Shown here piece after piece: positions 57,175 to 64,000 of a stretch of 64,000 nt of DNA. The notes beneath the pieces are model-generated. The model ran no database searches and had not been told where the DNA came from. It was given only the letters and a program-made list of their open reading frames with translations. Numbering within the stretch: position 1 is the first letter of the stretch; each line of letters opens with the position of its first letter. A program made the translations under genes and the position numbers. The DNA is from a candidate division TA06 bacterium B3_TA06 (lineage in GTDB: Bacteria; Hydrothermota; Tepidihabitantia; B3-TA06), in NCBI GenBank assembly GCA_005223075.1, contig NJBO01000004.1, forward strand, positions 1 through 64,000. Direction: 5' to 3'.

Positions 57175-58105
57175 GAGAGGCAAACCAGACCTGCCGCCTC
57201 TCATGCTCTCCAGGTTCGAGGAGATGGGGTTCGACCTTTCCCAGTTCGTGCCCGCACTACTCCGGCCTCCTTCTCAGACGTTCCGCATAAACACCCTCAA
57301 GGCTGAACGCGAGCAGGTGCTGAAGTCCCTCTCCTACCTTGAACCCGAGCCCGTCGGGTGGAACGACCTGGTGTTTCGAGTTAAAGGCCGCCTAAAGCTG
57401 GGGAATCTGCTTGAGCACTTCCTCGGGCTTATCTACGCCCAGGACTCCTCTTCTACCATCCCTGTGACTGTGCTCGATCCTCAACCGGATGAAGAGATCC
57501 TTGATATGGCTGCTGCACCCGGATCAAAAGCGACCCAGATCGCCGCGGCTATGGCCAACACCGGCCTACTTGTTGCAAACGACGTCAGCCCCAAACGCAT
57601 CCCCTCCCTTACCGCCAACCTGGACCGCTCAGGGGTGCTCAATACGGTAGTCACTCGGCTTCCGGGCCAGGCCTACGGACACATCGCAGCGGAACGTTTT
57701 GATCGGGTTCTCATAGACGCGCCATGCTCTTCCGAAGGCACGCTCTCACGTTCTCTTAAGGCGCTTGAAATCTGGAGCAAGTCTGCCATCAAGCGCTTAT
57801 CGGCCACCCAGCGAAACCTTATCCTCTCCGCATACTACTGTCTTAAGCCAGGGGGTGTGATGGTCTACTCCACCTGTACATTTGCACCCGAGGAGAACGA
57901 GGGGACGGTAAGTCATCTATTGGATAAGTTCCCTGACGCCATTGTAGAACCTACCGATCTTGAAGGCTTGAAGACCCAACCCGGCTTCAGCGAGTGGCGC
58001 GGGGAGGAATTCAACCCTGCGGTCAAGAATATATTAAGGCTCTTCCCGCATGAACACGACGGAGAGGGATTTTGCGTAGCAAGGATCACGAAGCCGAAGC
58101 GATAG
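57164..58105 (+). CDS. m5C RNA methyltransferase (NOL1/NOP2/Sun family, RsmF/TrmN6-type core)
   Basis: 313 residues, starting at TTG (57164) or just after. SAM site MAAAPGSKATQIAA; catalytic Cys in VLIDAPCSSEGTLSRS (motif IV) and the release Cys in MVYSTCTFAPEENEG (motif VI). These two cysteines define RNA m5C methylases. It ends without the C-terminal RNA-binding domain, which is encoded by the next, overlapping gene, so the usual single chain is split. Target (rRNA or tRNA) not decided. Confidence 0.9.
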   Translation: MAARRGKPDLPPLMLSRFEEMGFDLSQFVPALLRPPSQTFRINTLKAEREQVLKSLSYLEPEPVGWNDLVFRVKGRLKLGNLLEHFLGLIYAQDSSSTIPVTVLDPQPDEEILDMAAAPGSKATQIAAAMANTGLLVANDVSPKRIPSLTANLDRSGVLNTVVTRLPGQAYGHIAAERFDRVLIDAPCSSEGTLSRSLKALEIWSKSAIKRLSATQRNLILSAYYCLKPGGVMVYSTCTFAPEENEGTVSHLLDKFPDAIVEPTDLEGLKTQPGFSEWRGEEFNPAVKNILRLFPHEHDGEGFCVARITKPKR

Positions 58106-58650
58106 CCAGAGCGCTTGCCTCGCTTGAAGAGCGGTTCGGGATAGATCCGGGCTATTTCCGTTCCTATCACCTCTTTACCAGGCGCAACGACGTGTGGTGC
58201 TGCAGCAAAGAGGCAGGGGAGGCGGAATTTCCTCAAATCGTTCGCCGCGGACTGCGCATAGCGCGGGTGTTCGAGCACTCGGTAAAGCCCACAACCAATG
58301 CGGTTCAGCTCTTCGGGCATCTGGTAAAACGCAACCGCGTTGATCTGGACGAACGCGAAACCAAACGTTTTCTTGCCGGCCAAACCCAGGATATTCACCT
58401 GCCAGAGGGGGAAGGGTGTGAATGTGTTACGGGTGGTGTTACGGGTACGGGTGTTATTTCCTTTGAAAAGGGGCGTAAGCCCCAGGTAGTAATGAGAATG
58501 CCCCGAAGGGGTACGGGTGGTGTTACGGGTACGGGTGTTACAGACGGGTTTGTGGTAGCATTTAACAAGGGTTTTGCCCTGGGGATCGGGCTCTTGAAGG
58601 GCAACAAACTCAAGAGCCAGGTGCCGCGCTCCCGTAGGATTATAGGTTAA
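58072..58650 (+). CDS. RsmF-like C-terminal RNA-binding domain protein, interrupted by repeats
   Basis: 192 residues from a TTG with GGAGAGG five bases upstream, overlapping the methylase gene by 34 bases. YHLFTRRNDVWCCSKEAGEA, LRIARVFEHSVKPTTNAVQL and GFVVAFNKGFALGIGLLKGN, then KSQVPRSRRI match the PUA-like tail of RsmF/YebU and archaeal/bacterial relatives. Between conserved blocks are two GTGTTACGGG clusters, read as CVTGGVTGTGV and GTGGVTGTGV, plus a CCCCTTTTC/GAAAAGGGG hairpin segment: about 45 residues of insert. It probably works together with the upstream methylase. Confidence 0.78.
   Translation: MRSKDHEAEAIARALASLEERFGIDPGYFRSYHLFTRRNDVWCCSKEAGEAEFPQIVRRGLRIARVFEHSVKPTTNAVQLFGHLVKRNRVDLDERETKRFLAGQTQDIHLPEGEGCECVTGGVTGTGVISFEKGRKPQVVMRMPRRGTGGVTGTGVTDGFVVAFNKGFALGIGLLKGNKLKSQVPRSRRIIG
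58424..58456 (+). repeat. In-frame GTGTTACGGG repeat cluster (RsmF-tail gene, first)
   Basis: GTGTTACGGGTG then GTGTTACGGGTACGGGTGTT; read as CVTGGVTGTGV. The second part is identical to 58520-58540 and 27637-27657. Confidence 0.92.
58511..58541 (+). repeat. In-frame GTGTTACGGG repeat cluster (RsmF-tail gene, second)
   Basis: GTACGGGTG then GTGTTACGGGTACGGGTGTT; read as GTGGVTGTGV, 60-90 bases after the first cluster in the same frame. Confidence 0.92.
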
Positions 58651-58682
58651 CACTCAATTGCACATTACTGGGGTAATAGGGC

Positions 58683-58710
58683 TTGACAAGTTTTTGAATC
58701 GCTGTATAAT
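58683..58710 (+). promoter_or_regulatory. Sigma70-type promoter of the BNR-repeat protein gene
   Basis: TTGACA (58683-58688), 16-base spacer, TATAAT (58705-58710); AAGGAGG precedes the ATG at 58741. Confidence 0.85.
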
Positions 58711-58740
58711 TTTTATTCAAAATCCAAACGAAGGAGGCGT

Positions 58741-60648
58741 ATGATGCCTAAAAAGTCTTCTATTGACACAACAAAGAGATGGGGTAGGGCAGCAACCATA
58801 CTCGGTTTGCTCCTCGCAGCCACCACATCCGCCCAGGTCTGGGGGCCTGATACAAAACTCTCCGATGTCCCGCCCTTTTCTTGGATGCAGAAGGTGGCGG
58901 CCTCAGATGATAATATCCATGTGGTATGGGAGGACAATCGTGATGAGGATGTGAACAACACTGAGGTATATTACAAGCGATCCACTGACAATGGAGAGAC
59001 ATGGGGAGACGATACAAGGCTCACCAATGCACCCCGTCACTCCCACTGGCCTTCAATTGCTGTCTGGGAGGAAAACATCCATGTGGTATGGGAGGACTAT
59101 CGTAATGGGAGCTCGGAGATATACTACAAGCGCTCCACTGATAACGGAGAAACTTGGGGAGATGATATTCGGTTCACCAATGCGAGCGGTGGGTTTGCAT
59201 CTCCGTCAATTGCGGTCTTAGGAGATACTATCCATGTGGTATGGGATGACTATTGTGATGGGGACCAGGAGATATACTACAAGCGCTCCACTGATAACGG
59301 AGAAACTTGGGGAGATGATACAAGGATCACCAATGCGAGCGGTTGGTCTGGTGCTTCGTCAATTGCGGTCTTAGGAGATAATATCCATGTGGTATGGAAA
59401 GACTTACGTGATGGAGACCCTGCGATATACTACAAGCGCTCGACTGATAATGGCCAGACATGGGGAGCAGATACAGCACTCACCGAGGCTGAGAACAATG
59501 TCTTACTCCCCTGCAATGCGGTTTTCGGGAATAACATCCACGTGGTATGGTTTAACTATTGGAATAAATACGAGATATACTACAAGCGCTCTACTGATAA
59601 TGGAGCAACCTGGGGAGATAATATACGACTCTCCGAGGACGACGGGTATAACTCTGCCAACCCGTCAATTGCGGTCTTAGGAGATACTATCCATCTGGTA
59701 TGGGATGACTGGCGTGATGGGATCGGCGAGATATACTACAAGCGTTCCACCGATAATGGCCAGACTTGGGGAGATAATACAAGGATCACCGATAATGACG
59801 ATAAACGTTCAGTCAACCCGTCCATTGCTGTCTGGGAAGGAAATATTCATGTGGTATGGGAGGACAACCGCGATGGATGGACTAAAACGATATACTACAA
59901 GCACGGCAGAGAAGGAAACCTTCAGCCTGACAATCAGGTAAAGAACGACATTGATGACTACTATATCGGCGACGACATCTACAACCTGGACGGCACCAAC
60001 CAGGTGGAAGAACAGGCGGTGTTACCTGGTGATACCGCGGTCTTCTACATAAAGGTTGAGAGTGACGGCGACATCCCGGATACGATTATGGTTACAGGCG
60101 CAGGCAGCACCACAGGGTGGACTGTGAGCTACTACGACGCCTTAACAGGCGGAACCGACATAACCGCATCGGTAACCGGTTCGGGTTGGGCTACAGGTAA
60201 GCTGGAGCCTGAAGATTATATCGAGATGAGAGTAGAGATTACGCCGGATGTTTCGGTTCCGATGGACTCTTCCTATGAGTTTCTGGTAACCTCAACTTCC
60301 AGTGGCGACCCTTTAATGCAAGATGCAGTAAAGATAAGAACGGCGACCGGCGTGGGTATTGAGGAGTCGGCTCCCCAAATCCCCGTAGACTATTACCTTG
60401 AGGTTTCTGCTAATCCTCCTGTTATCCAATACGGCATCCCAAAGGCGGGCAAGATGAGTGTGGTAATTGCCGAGGTCACCGGCAGGGTGGTGAGAACACT
60501 GGTCTCTGGGGAGCAATCCGCAGGTTACCACCAAGTAATCTGGGATAGGTGCGACGATCGGGGTACAAAGTTGCCAGCCGGCGTTTACTTCTGTCAGCTG
60601 AGAACACAGAAGCATTCGGTTGTGAGAAAGCTCATACTTCTCCAATAA
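58741..60648 (+). CDS. Secreted BNR/sialidase-like propeller protein with sorting domain
   Basis: 635 residues. Signal peptide region ATILGLLLAATTSAQVWG. Seven repeats of about 52 residues each contain IHVVW[ED]D-R-G, [EI]IYYKRSTDNG-TWGD (a BNR/Asp-box-like turn) and PSIAV. The repeats are very alike at DNA level, so recent expansion is likely. Then an acidic domain (about 390-520) and a C-terminal FlgD-Ig/sorting domain (IPKAGKMSVVIAEVTGRVVR...LPAGVYFCQL). Likely exported and surface-attached or released. No sialidase active site seen. Confidence 0.88.
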   Translation: MMPKKSSIDTTKRWGRAATILGLLLAATTSAQVWGPDTKLSDVPPFSWMQKVAASDDNIHVVWEDNRDEDVNNTEVYYKRSTDNGETWGDDTRLTNAPRHSHWPSIAVWEENIHVVWEDYRNGSSEIYYKRSTDNGETWGDDIRFTNASGGFASPSIAVLGDTIHVVWDDYCDGDQEIYYKRSTDNGETWGDDTRITNASGWSGASSIAVLGDNIHVVWKDLRDGDPAIYYKRSTDNGQTWGADTALTEAENNVLLPCNAVFGNNIHVVWFNYWNKYEIYYKRSTDNGATWGDNIRLSEDDGYNSANPSIAVLGDTIHLVWDDWRDGIGEIYYKRSTDNGQTWGDNTRITDNDDKRSVNPSIAVWEGNIHVVWEDNRDGWTKTIYYKHGREGNLQPDNQVKNDIDDYYIGDDIYNLDGTNQVEEQAVLPGDTAVFYIKVESDGDIPDTIMVTGAGSTTGWTVSYYDALTGGTDITASVTGSGWATGKLEPEDYIEMRVEITPDVSVPMDSSYEFLVTSTSSGDPLMQDAVKIRTATGVGIEESAPQIPVDYYLEVSANPPVIQYGIPKAGKMSVVIAEVTGRVVRTLVSGEQSAGYHQVIWDRCDDRGTKLPAGVYFCQLRTQKHSVVRKLILLQ

Positions 60649-60720
60649 GCAGTAGGAGGGCAGCCTCTCCAGGCTGCCCGGACACCCTGAGAGGGTGTCC
60701 TCCCATTTCAAAAATCAAAT
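60649..60720. repeat. 72-bp repeat, copy 1 (double hairpin)
   Basis: Core 60655-60705: GGGCAGCC-TCTCCA-GGCTGCCC then GGACACCC-TGAGA-GGGTGTCC. The 72-bp stretch matches copy 3 (61461-61532) with one difference. It is the likely terminator for the gene ending at 60648. Confidence 0.92.
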
Positions 60721-61169
60721 ATCAAAGTGCAAAATGCAAAATGGAAGGGGAAGCTTACAGCTCACGGCGAACGGCTCACGGCTGACGGCAAACAGCGGAC
60801 GGCGAACGGCAATAGGGGCGACTTCGTCGCGATTTACTTCGCAAGCGTCGCCCTCCGGTACTCCGTTGCCGTCGTCCTTCGGTCAAAATGTAATTCGTGG
60901 ATTCAATAATGAAGTGCAACAAGCGCCTTGTTGCATCCTGATATCCCTTGCAGGGAAGGTAAGCTAGTTCCCCTTATTAAGGGAGAACAAAATGGGGATT
61001 CCTTTGATCACCTCCCCCTCGACGGGGGACAGTGTGCCCCTTGAGCGCTTTATGCGCTCATAGGGTAGGGTAGGGTGGGGGTGTTTCCCCTCCCCTCCAT
61101 CCCCTCACCGCAAAAGGAGGGGGATAACCGACGATTGCAACGAATAATACTTCCCCCTCCTTGGCAAAC
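60721..61169. other. Repeat-rich spacer
   Basis: ACGGCGAACGGCTCACGGCTGACGG-type imperfect repeats (about 60765-60815, like 21530-21578), AAGTGCAACAAGCGCCTTGTTGC hairpin (about 60912-60935), purine/pyrimidine tracts, and the 37-bp inverted repeat. No gene supported; open frames there are low-complexity. Confidence 0.6.
61027..61063. repeat. 37-bp repeat, inverted copy of 5648-5684
   Basis: Exact reverse complement of 5648-5684, with core TTGAGCGCTTTATGCGCTCA. Confidence 0.9.
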
Positions 61170-61220
61170 GGAGGGCAGCCTCTCCAGGCTGCCCGGACAC
61201 CCTGAGAGGGTGTCCTCCCA
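61170..61220. repeat. Double-hairpin repeat, copy 2
   Basis: The 51-bp core is identical to copy 1. It lies directly in front of a truncated TPR reading frame, at the point where that gene is broken. Confidence 0.92.
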
Positions 61221-61224
61221 CCCG

Positions 61225-61467
61225 CACAAGGCGCTTGATTATTATCAGAAGTCACTGGAGATAGCAACGAAGATAGGAAACCTTGAAGTGCAGGCCAATC
61301 AACTTAACAACATCGGGGCCCTGTACGGCAACCTCGGAGATCACAAACAAGCCCTTAACTACTTCCAGCGTGCGCGTGAGATTTATGTAAAGATTGGGGC
61401 AAAGCATAAAGTCGAGCAAACCGACCAAAACATTGCCCGAGCCAGGCAAAAGCTGGCCGAGCAGTAG
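61225..61467 (+). pseudogene. TPR protein fragment, 5' end lost
   Basis: 80 codons without a start: KALDYYQKSLEIATKIGNLE, LNNIGALYGNLGDHKQALNY and QRAREIYVKIGAKHKVEQTD are two to three TPR units of the Rapsyn/MalT type. Double-hairpin copies flank it on both sides; the stop TAG belongs to copy 3. Probably a remnant of a larger TPR gene replaced by repeats. Confidence 0.75.
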
Positions 61468-61532
61468 GAGGGCAGCCTCTCCAGGCTGCCCGGACATCCT
61501 GAGAGGGTGTCCTCCCATTTCAAAAATCAAAT
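61461..61532. repeat. 72-bp repeat, copy 3
   Basis: As copy 1 with a C-to-T change in GGACATCC. Together with copy 2 it brackets the TPR fragment. Confidence 0.92.
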
Positions 61533-61828
61533 TTGCTCCGTTACCGTCGCCCTTCGGTCAAAATGCAAAATGTAGAATGCGGAGTGCCCGCTCTGCGGGT
61601 GCAAAGTGAATACTGTTGACGGAAAGCACTCAAGCCTGACGCGAAATGTCTCTGCTGGGGTGTCTAAAATCGCTCAAAAAGACTCAAAAAGCCCAGGAAT
61701 CACCCCCAAATGACCAGCTTTTGACCACCTTTTGTCCAACTTCTGACCAGCTTTTGTCCAGCTTAATTGTGACGAGTGCGATGTAAACCTGAACTGCTCA
61801 AGCAGGGGAATATGAGGGGTGCTAGTGT

Positions 61829-61856
61829 TGACAATTGGCCTATTTTCACTAACATA
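61829..61856 (+). promoter_or_regulatory. Likely promoter of rpmF-plsX
   Basis: TTGACA (61829-61834), 16-base spacer, TAACAT (61851-61856); AAGGAGG precedes the ATG at 61885. The 300 bases before it hold AT-rich spacer with CTTTTGTCCAGCTT-like repeats (61715-61765). Confidence 0.65.
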
Positions 61857-61884
61857 GGGGTTCAGATTAAGGAGGAACAAATAA

Positions 61885-62073
61885 ATGCCCGTACCTAAGA
61901 GAAGACATTCAAAGAGCCGTAGTCGTAAGCGGCGGACACATTGGAAGTTACAGGCTCCGGCGATGAGCGTATGCCCGCAGTGCCATGAGCCTAAACAACC
62001 ACACCGGGTTTGTCCTAACTGCGGATTCTACGGGGATCACGAAGTTATCATGGTGGAGCAAAAGAAAAAGTGA
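61885..62073 (+). CDS. rpmF: 50S ribosomal protein L32
   Basis: 62 residues. [20 protein letters not shown] is the family start, and CPQC...CPNC is a four-Cys zinc site, so this is the zinc-binding (C+) form. rpmF followed by plsX is a classic bacterial pair linking ribosome and lipid synthesis. The plsX GTG overlaps its stop by four bases (GTGA). Confidence 0.97.
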   Translation: MPVPKRRHSKSRSRKRRTHWKLQAPAMSVCPQCHEPKQPHRVCPNCGFYGDHEVIMVEQKKK

Positions 62074-63047
62074 GGATCGCGCTCGACGCGATGGGGAGCG
62101 ATGCTGCCCCATCCTCTGAGGTGGAAGGTGCGTTAACCGCTCTGGCAGAGGATACCGATCTTGGGGTTGTTCTTTTGGGGCTGCGGGAAGCGCTCGAGCC
62201 TTTTAAAAAAAAGATAGGCGAAGCGCAGGGTCTGGCTCTCGTCGAGGTCGAGGAGGCAATCGGGATGCATGAGGCTCCCAGCGAGGCCCTTAAAACCAAA
62301 GCCTACTCAAGCATCGCCAGGGGTATTGATCTGCTCAAAAGGGGCGAGGTGGACGCCTTCGTAAGTGCTGGCAACACCGGCGCGGTGATGGCCTTCTCCC
62401 TCTTTACCCTGGGAAGGATCAAGGGAATACAGCGACCTGCGCTTGGAGCATCATTCCCTACCCCCAGCGGGCACACGTTCGTTTTGGACGTGGGAGCCAA
62501 CGTGGAGGCCAAGCCGGTGCAGTTGAGGAACTACGCTGTCATGGGGCGTATAGTTATGGAGAAGATATTTCGCGTTCCCCAGCCTCGCGTGGGAGTAATA
62601 AACGTAGGGCATGAACGCGGCAAGGGCAATCAGTTGACCCAGGAAGCCTACGGGCTTCTTGAGCAGGCTCCCATTCGTTTCATCGGCAATCTTGAGGGTT
62701 CTGAGGTGTTTCGCGATAAGGCCGACGTGATAGTTACCGATGGATTCACCGGCAATGTGCTGCTTAAGGTATGTGAAGGTATGGGTGAAGCGGTGCTTTC
62801 TACCCTGCATACCACAGGGAAGAAATACCGCTGGCGCAGTTGGTTTTCCAAGAAGGTATTCCGTGATTTTATAAGTGGTTTGAACTACGAGGAGTCGGGC
62901 GGTGCGATCCTTTTGGGGGTAGAAGGTTCTGTGATCATCTCACATGGTCGTTCTTCTGCACATGCAATCACTAACGCCCTACGGCTTGCATCCTTTACGG
63001 TCCGCGAAGGAGTTGTTGATGCTATCAAGGAAGAGTTTAGTAATTAA
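62070..63047 (+). CDS. plsX: Phosphate acyltransferase PlsX
   Basis: 325 residues from GTG. Converts acyl-ACP to acyl phosphate for phospholipid synthesis. [51 protein letters not shown]-like [14 protein letters not shown], and [20 protein letters not shown] are the family blocks. Coupled to rpmF. The next gene starts inside its last codons. Confidence 0.97.
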   Translation: MRIALDAMGSDAAPSSEVEGALTALAEDTDLGVVLLGLREALEPFKKKIGEAQGLALVEVEEAIGMHEAPSEALKTKAYSSIARGIDLLKRGEVDAFVSAGNTGAVMAFSLFTLGRIKGIQRPALGASFPTPSGHTFVLDVGANVEAKPVQLRNYAVMGRIVMEKIFRVPQPRVGVINVGHERGKGNQLTQEAYGLLEQAPIRFIGNLEGSEVFRDKADVIVTDGFTGNVLLKVCEGMGEAVLSTLHTTGKKYRWRSWFSKKVFRDFISGLNYEESGGAILLGVEGSVIISHGRSSAHAITNALRLASFTVREGVVDAIKEEFSN

Positions 63048-64000
63048 ATCTTTTTATTTAACGTTTTTTTTGCTTTTGCTGGCAGGATGCGAAGAGGGGC
63101 CGCTTGGCTTCGAGGAGCTTGGACGTGGAGAGCTCGAAGTTCACCATTTTGTCCTTGAGCCGGATACGGTTGCAACCTTCAGTAAGCAGATTGCTCTGGG
63201 TGAGGCGACAACACTCATAGGTGGGCGCGACGACTTGACCGAGGCGCGTATCCTTATCTCGATAGACGGCCTTGATTCCATCGTTGCATTCGACTCGGTA
63301 AAGCTCCTGCTTCGACGCTACCCTGCAGATGAGATCGCTTCCTCACACGTTACCTTCAGCATCTATCCGGTTACGGCCGATTGGGATGAGATAGGTTGCA
63401 CGTGGGTTCTTGCAGATGCCTACAACAAGTGGCTTGAACTTGGAGCAGAGTTCGATGAGTCAGATTTAGTGGCAGAACTCACGGTAGCGGATGACACGGT
63501 TGAGTGGATTCTCGATCCTGACCGGCTTGAGACATATCAGCAGGGGATGATCCTCTTACCCGAAAACGAGGGTTTCTGCTACCTGGGTTCTGACGAGAAG
63601 GAGGTCTATGCCCCCTTTATCCTCGGTTTTGATGCAGATGATACCACCAGGTTCTCGTCCGTAGCTGGATCTGATTACTACGCCGCTGTTCACGACGCCA
63701 CTATACTTAAGCCGTATGAGGCTCCCTCGCCGGATACCCTTCTTGGTGCGGGATTGGCATGGAGGGTCTTCATGCATTTTTCTCTCGATACCCTGCCGCA
63801 GGATATTGATGTTACTTCCGCTGATCTGGTGGTGGAATACGAGAACTTCTTCTCGCCCGAGAATACGCTGGACTTCGTCTGTTACCGCTTGATCGATGAT
63901 TATGCGGGGCGGTTTAGCGCACTGTCATCAGCGATCGCAGGAAGGGACTCGATAGACGTTACCTCTGATTCTTTGTCGGTGTCCTTTGTTGGGGTGGCTC
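63019..64000 (+). CDS. Lipoprotein of unknown function (3' end beyond window)
   Basis: At least 327 residues, open to the window edge. ATG at 63019 with GAAGGAG, inside the plsX 3' end. Signal SFYLTFFLLLLAGC with lipobox Cys. The mature part is acidic and beta-rich (GELEVHHFVLEPDTVATFSK; ARILISIDGLDSIVAFDSVK; VSTFSIYPVT-like THVTFSIYPVTADWDE), resembling exported DNRLRE-type domains with long beta strands; I cannot name a family with certainty. Co-transcribed with plsX. Confidence 0.75.
   Translation, partial: MLSRKSLVIKSFYLTFFLLLLAGCEEGPLGFEELGRGELEVHHFVLEPDTVATFSKQIALGEATTLIGGRDDLTEARILISIDGLDSIVAFDSVKLLLRRYPADEIASSHVTFSIYPVTADWDEIGCTWVLADAYNKWLELGAEFDESDLVAELTVADDTVEWILDPDRLETYQQGMILLPENEGFCYLGSDEKEVYAPFILGFDADDTTRFSSVAGSDYYAAVHDATILKPYEAPSPDTLLGAGLAWRVFMHFSLDTLPQDIDVTSADLVVEYENFFSPENTLDFVCYRLIDDYAGRFSALSSAIAGRDSIDVTSDSLSVSFVGVA

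Noticed and set aside
60721-61160. Small plus-strand open frames (e.g. 60695-60967)
   Set aside because: They translate imperfect repeats (GERLTADGKQRTANG-like) and lack a Shine-Dalgarno.

Overview
The window reads as a gene-dense piece of a bacterial chromosome from an uncultured diderm anaerobe. Outer-membrane biogenesis is shown by an Omp85/POTRA protein ending in Phe. There are lipoproteins, secreted beta-propeller proteins with C-terminal FlgD/T9SS-type sorting domains, a two-subunit Fe-S fumarase, acetate kinase and a glycine cleavage system. The mixture resembles candidate phyla such as WOR-3/Stahlbacteria or TA06; this is inference, as no rRNA marker is present. No rRNA or tRNA gene was found.

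Layout. 1-286: end of an IS30-family transposase. 0.3-9.2 kb (minus): hydroxyacid dehydrogenase, ruvB-ruvA-ruvC, yebC, a lipoprotein, fumarase beta, a membrane protein, ackA, fumarase alpha. 9.4-11.8 kb: two secreted proteins. 12.0-21.5 kb (minus): a GT-C-like membrane protein, RNase G/E, a fused radical SAM protein and a heterodimeric ABC exporter. 21.7-25 kb: thiamine-binding protein, HicB-like regulator, secreted protein, BglII-type endonuclease with MT-A70 methylase. 25.4-30.9 kb: TPR protein and a minimal phage cassette (lysin, holin-like, putative small terminase, large terminase) with a terminase scar. 31-38.6 kb: a 1664-residue kinase/NTPase/TPR/GAF/sigma54-activator protein, a sigma54 promoter with paired dyads driving two tiny genes, and a divergent TPR gene with a secreted ACP-like protein. 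39-46.3 kb: TPR protein, Omp85, DUF402, SpoIID-like, TPR, acyl-CoA dehydrogenase, CobA. 46.4-47.9 kb: a toxin-antitoxin-SecB-like chaperone (TAC) module. 47.9-52.2 kb: lemA-htpX, a secreted protein, a duplicated htpX tail and a truncated SIR2-like gene. 52.3-58.7 kb: gcvT-gcvH-gcvPA, SagB-type nitroreductase, DUF763, a two-gene m5C RNA methyltransferase. 58.7-64 kb: BNR-repeat secreted protein, repeat-rich spacer, rpmF-plsX and a partial lipoprotein.

Three themes cut across the genes. First, many operons start with a near-consensus sigma70 promoter whose -10 box ends only 5-8 nt before the start codon and with no Shine-Dalgarno, so leaderless mRNAs look common; other operons have a normal leader with GGAGG. 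Second, intergenic regions hold several families of hairpin repeats whose stems covary between copies, plus larger duplicated repeats. Third, a GTGTTACGGG repeat family sits in frame inside protein-coding genes, in three different reading frames.

The most system-like discoveries are the sigma54 circuit (regulator gene directly upstream of a sigma54 promoter with two TGTCACA-N4-TGYGACA dyads and a two-gene operon of tiny proteins) and the TAC module with a possible leaderless, translationally coupled leader ORF.
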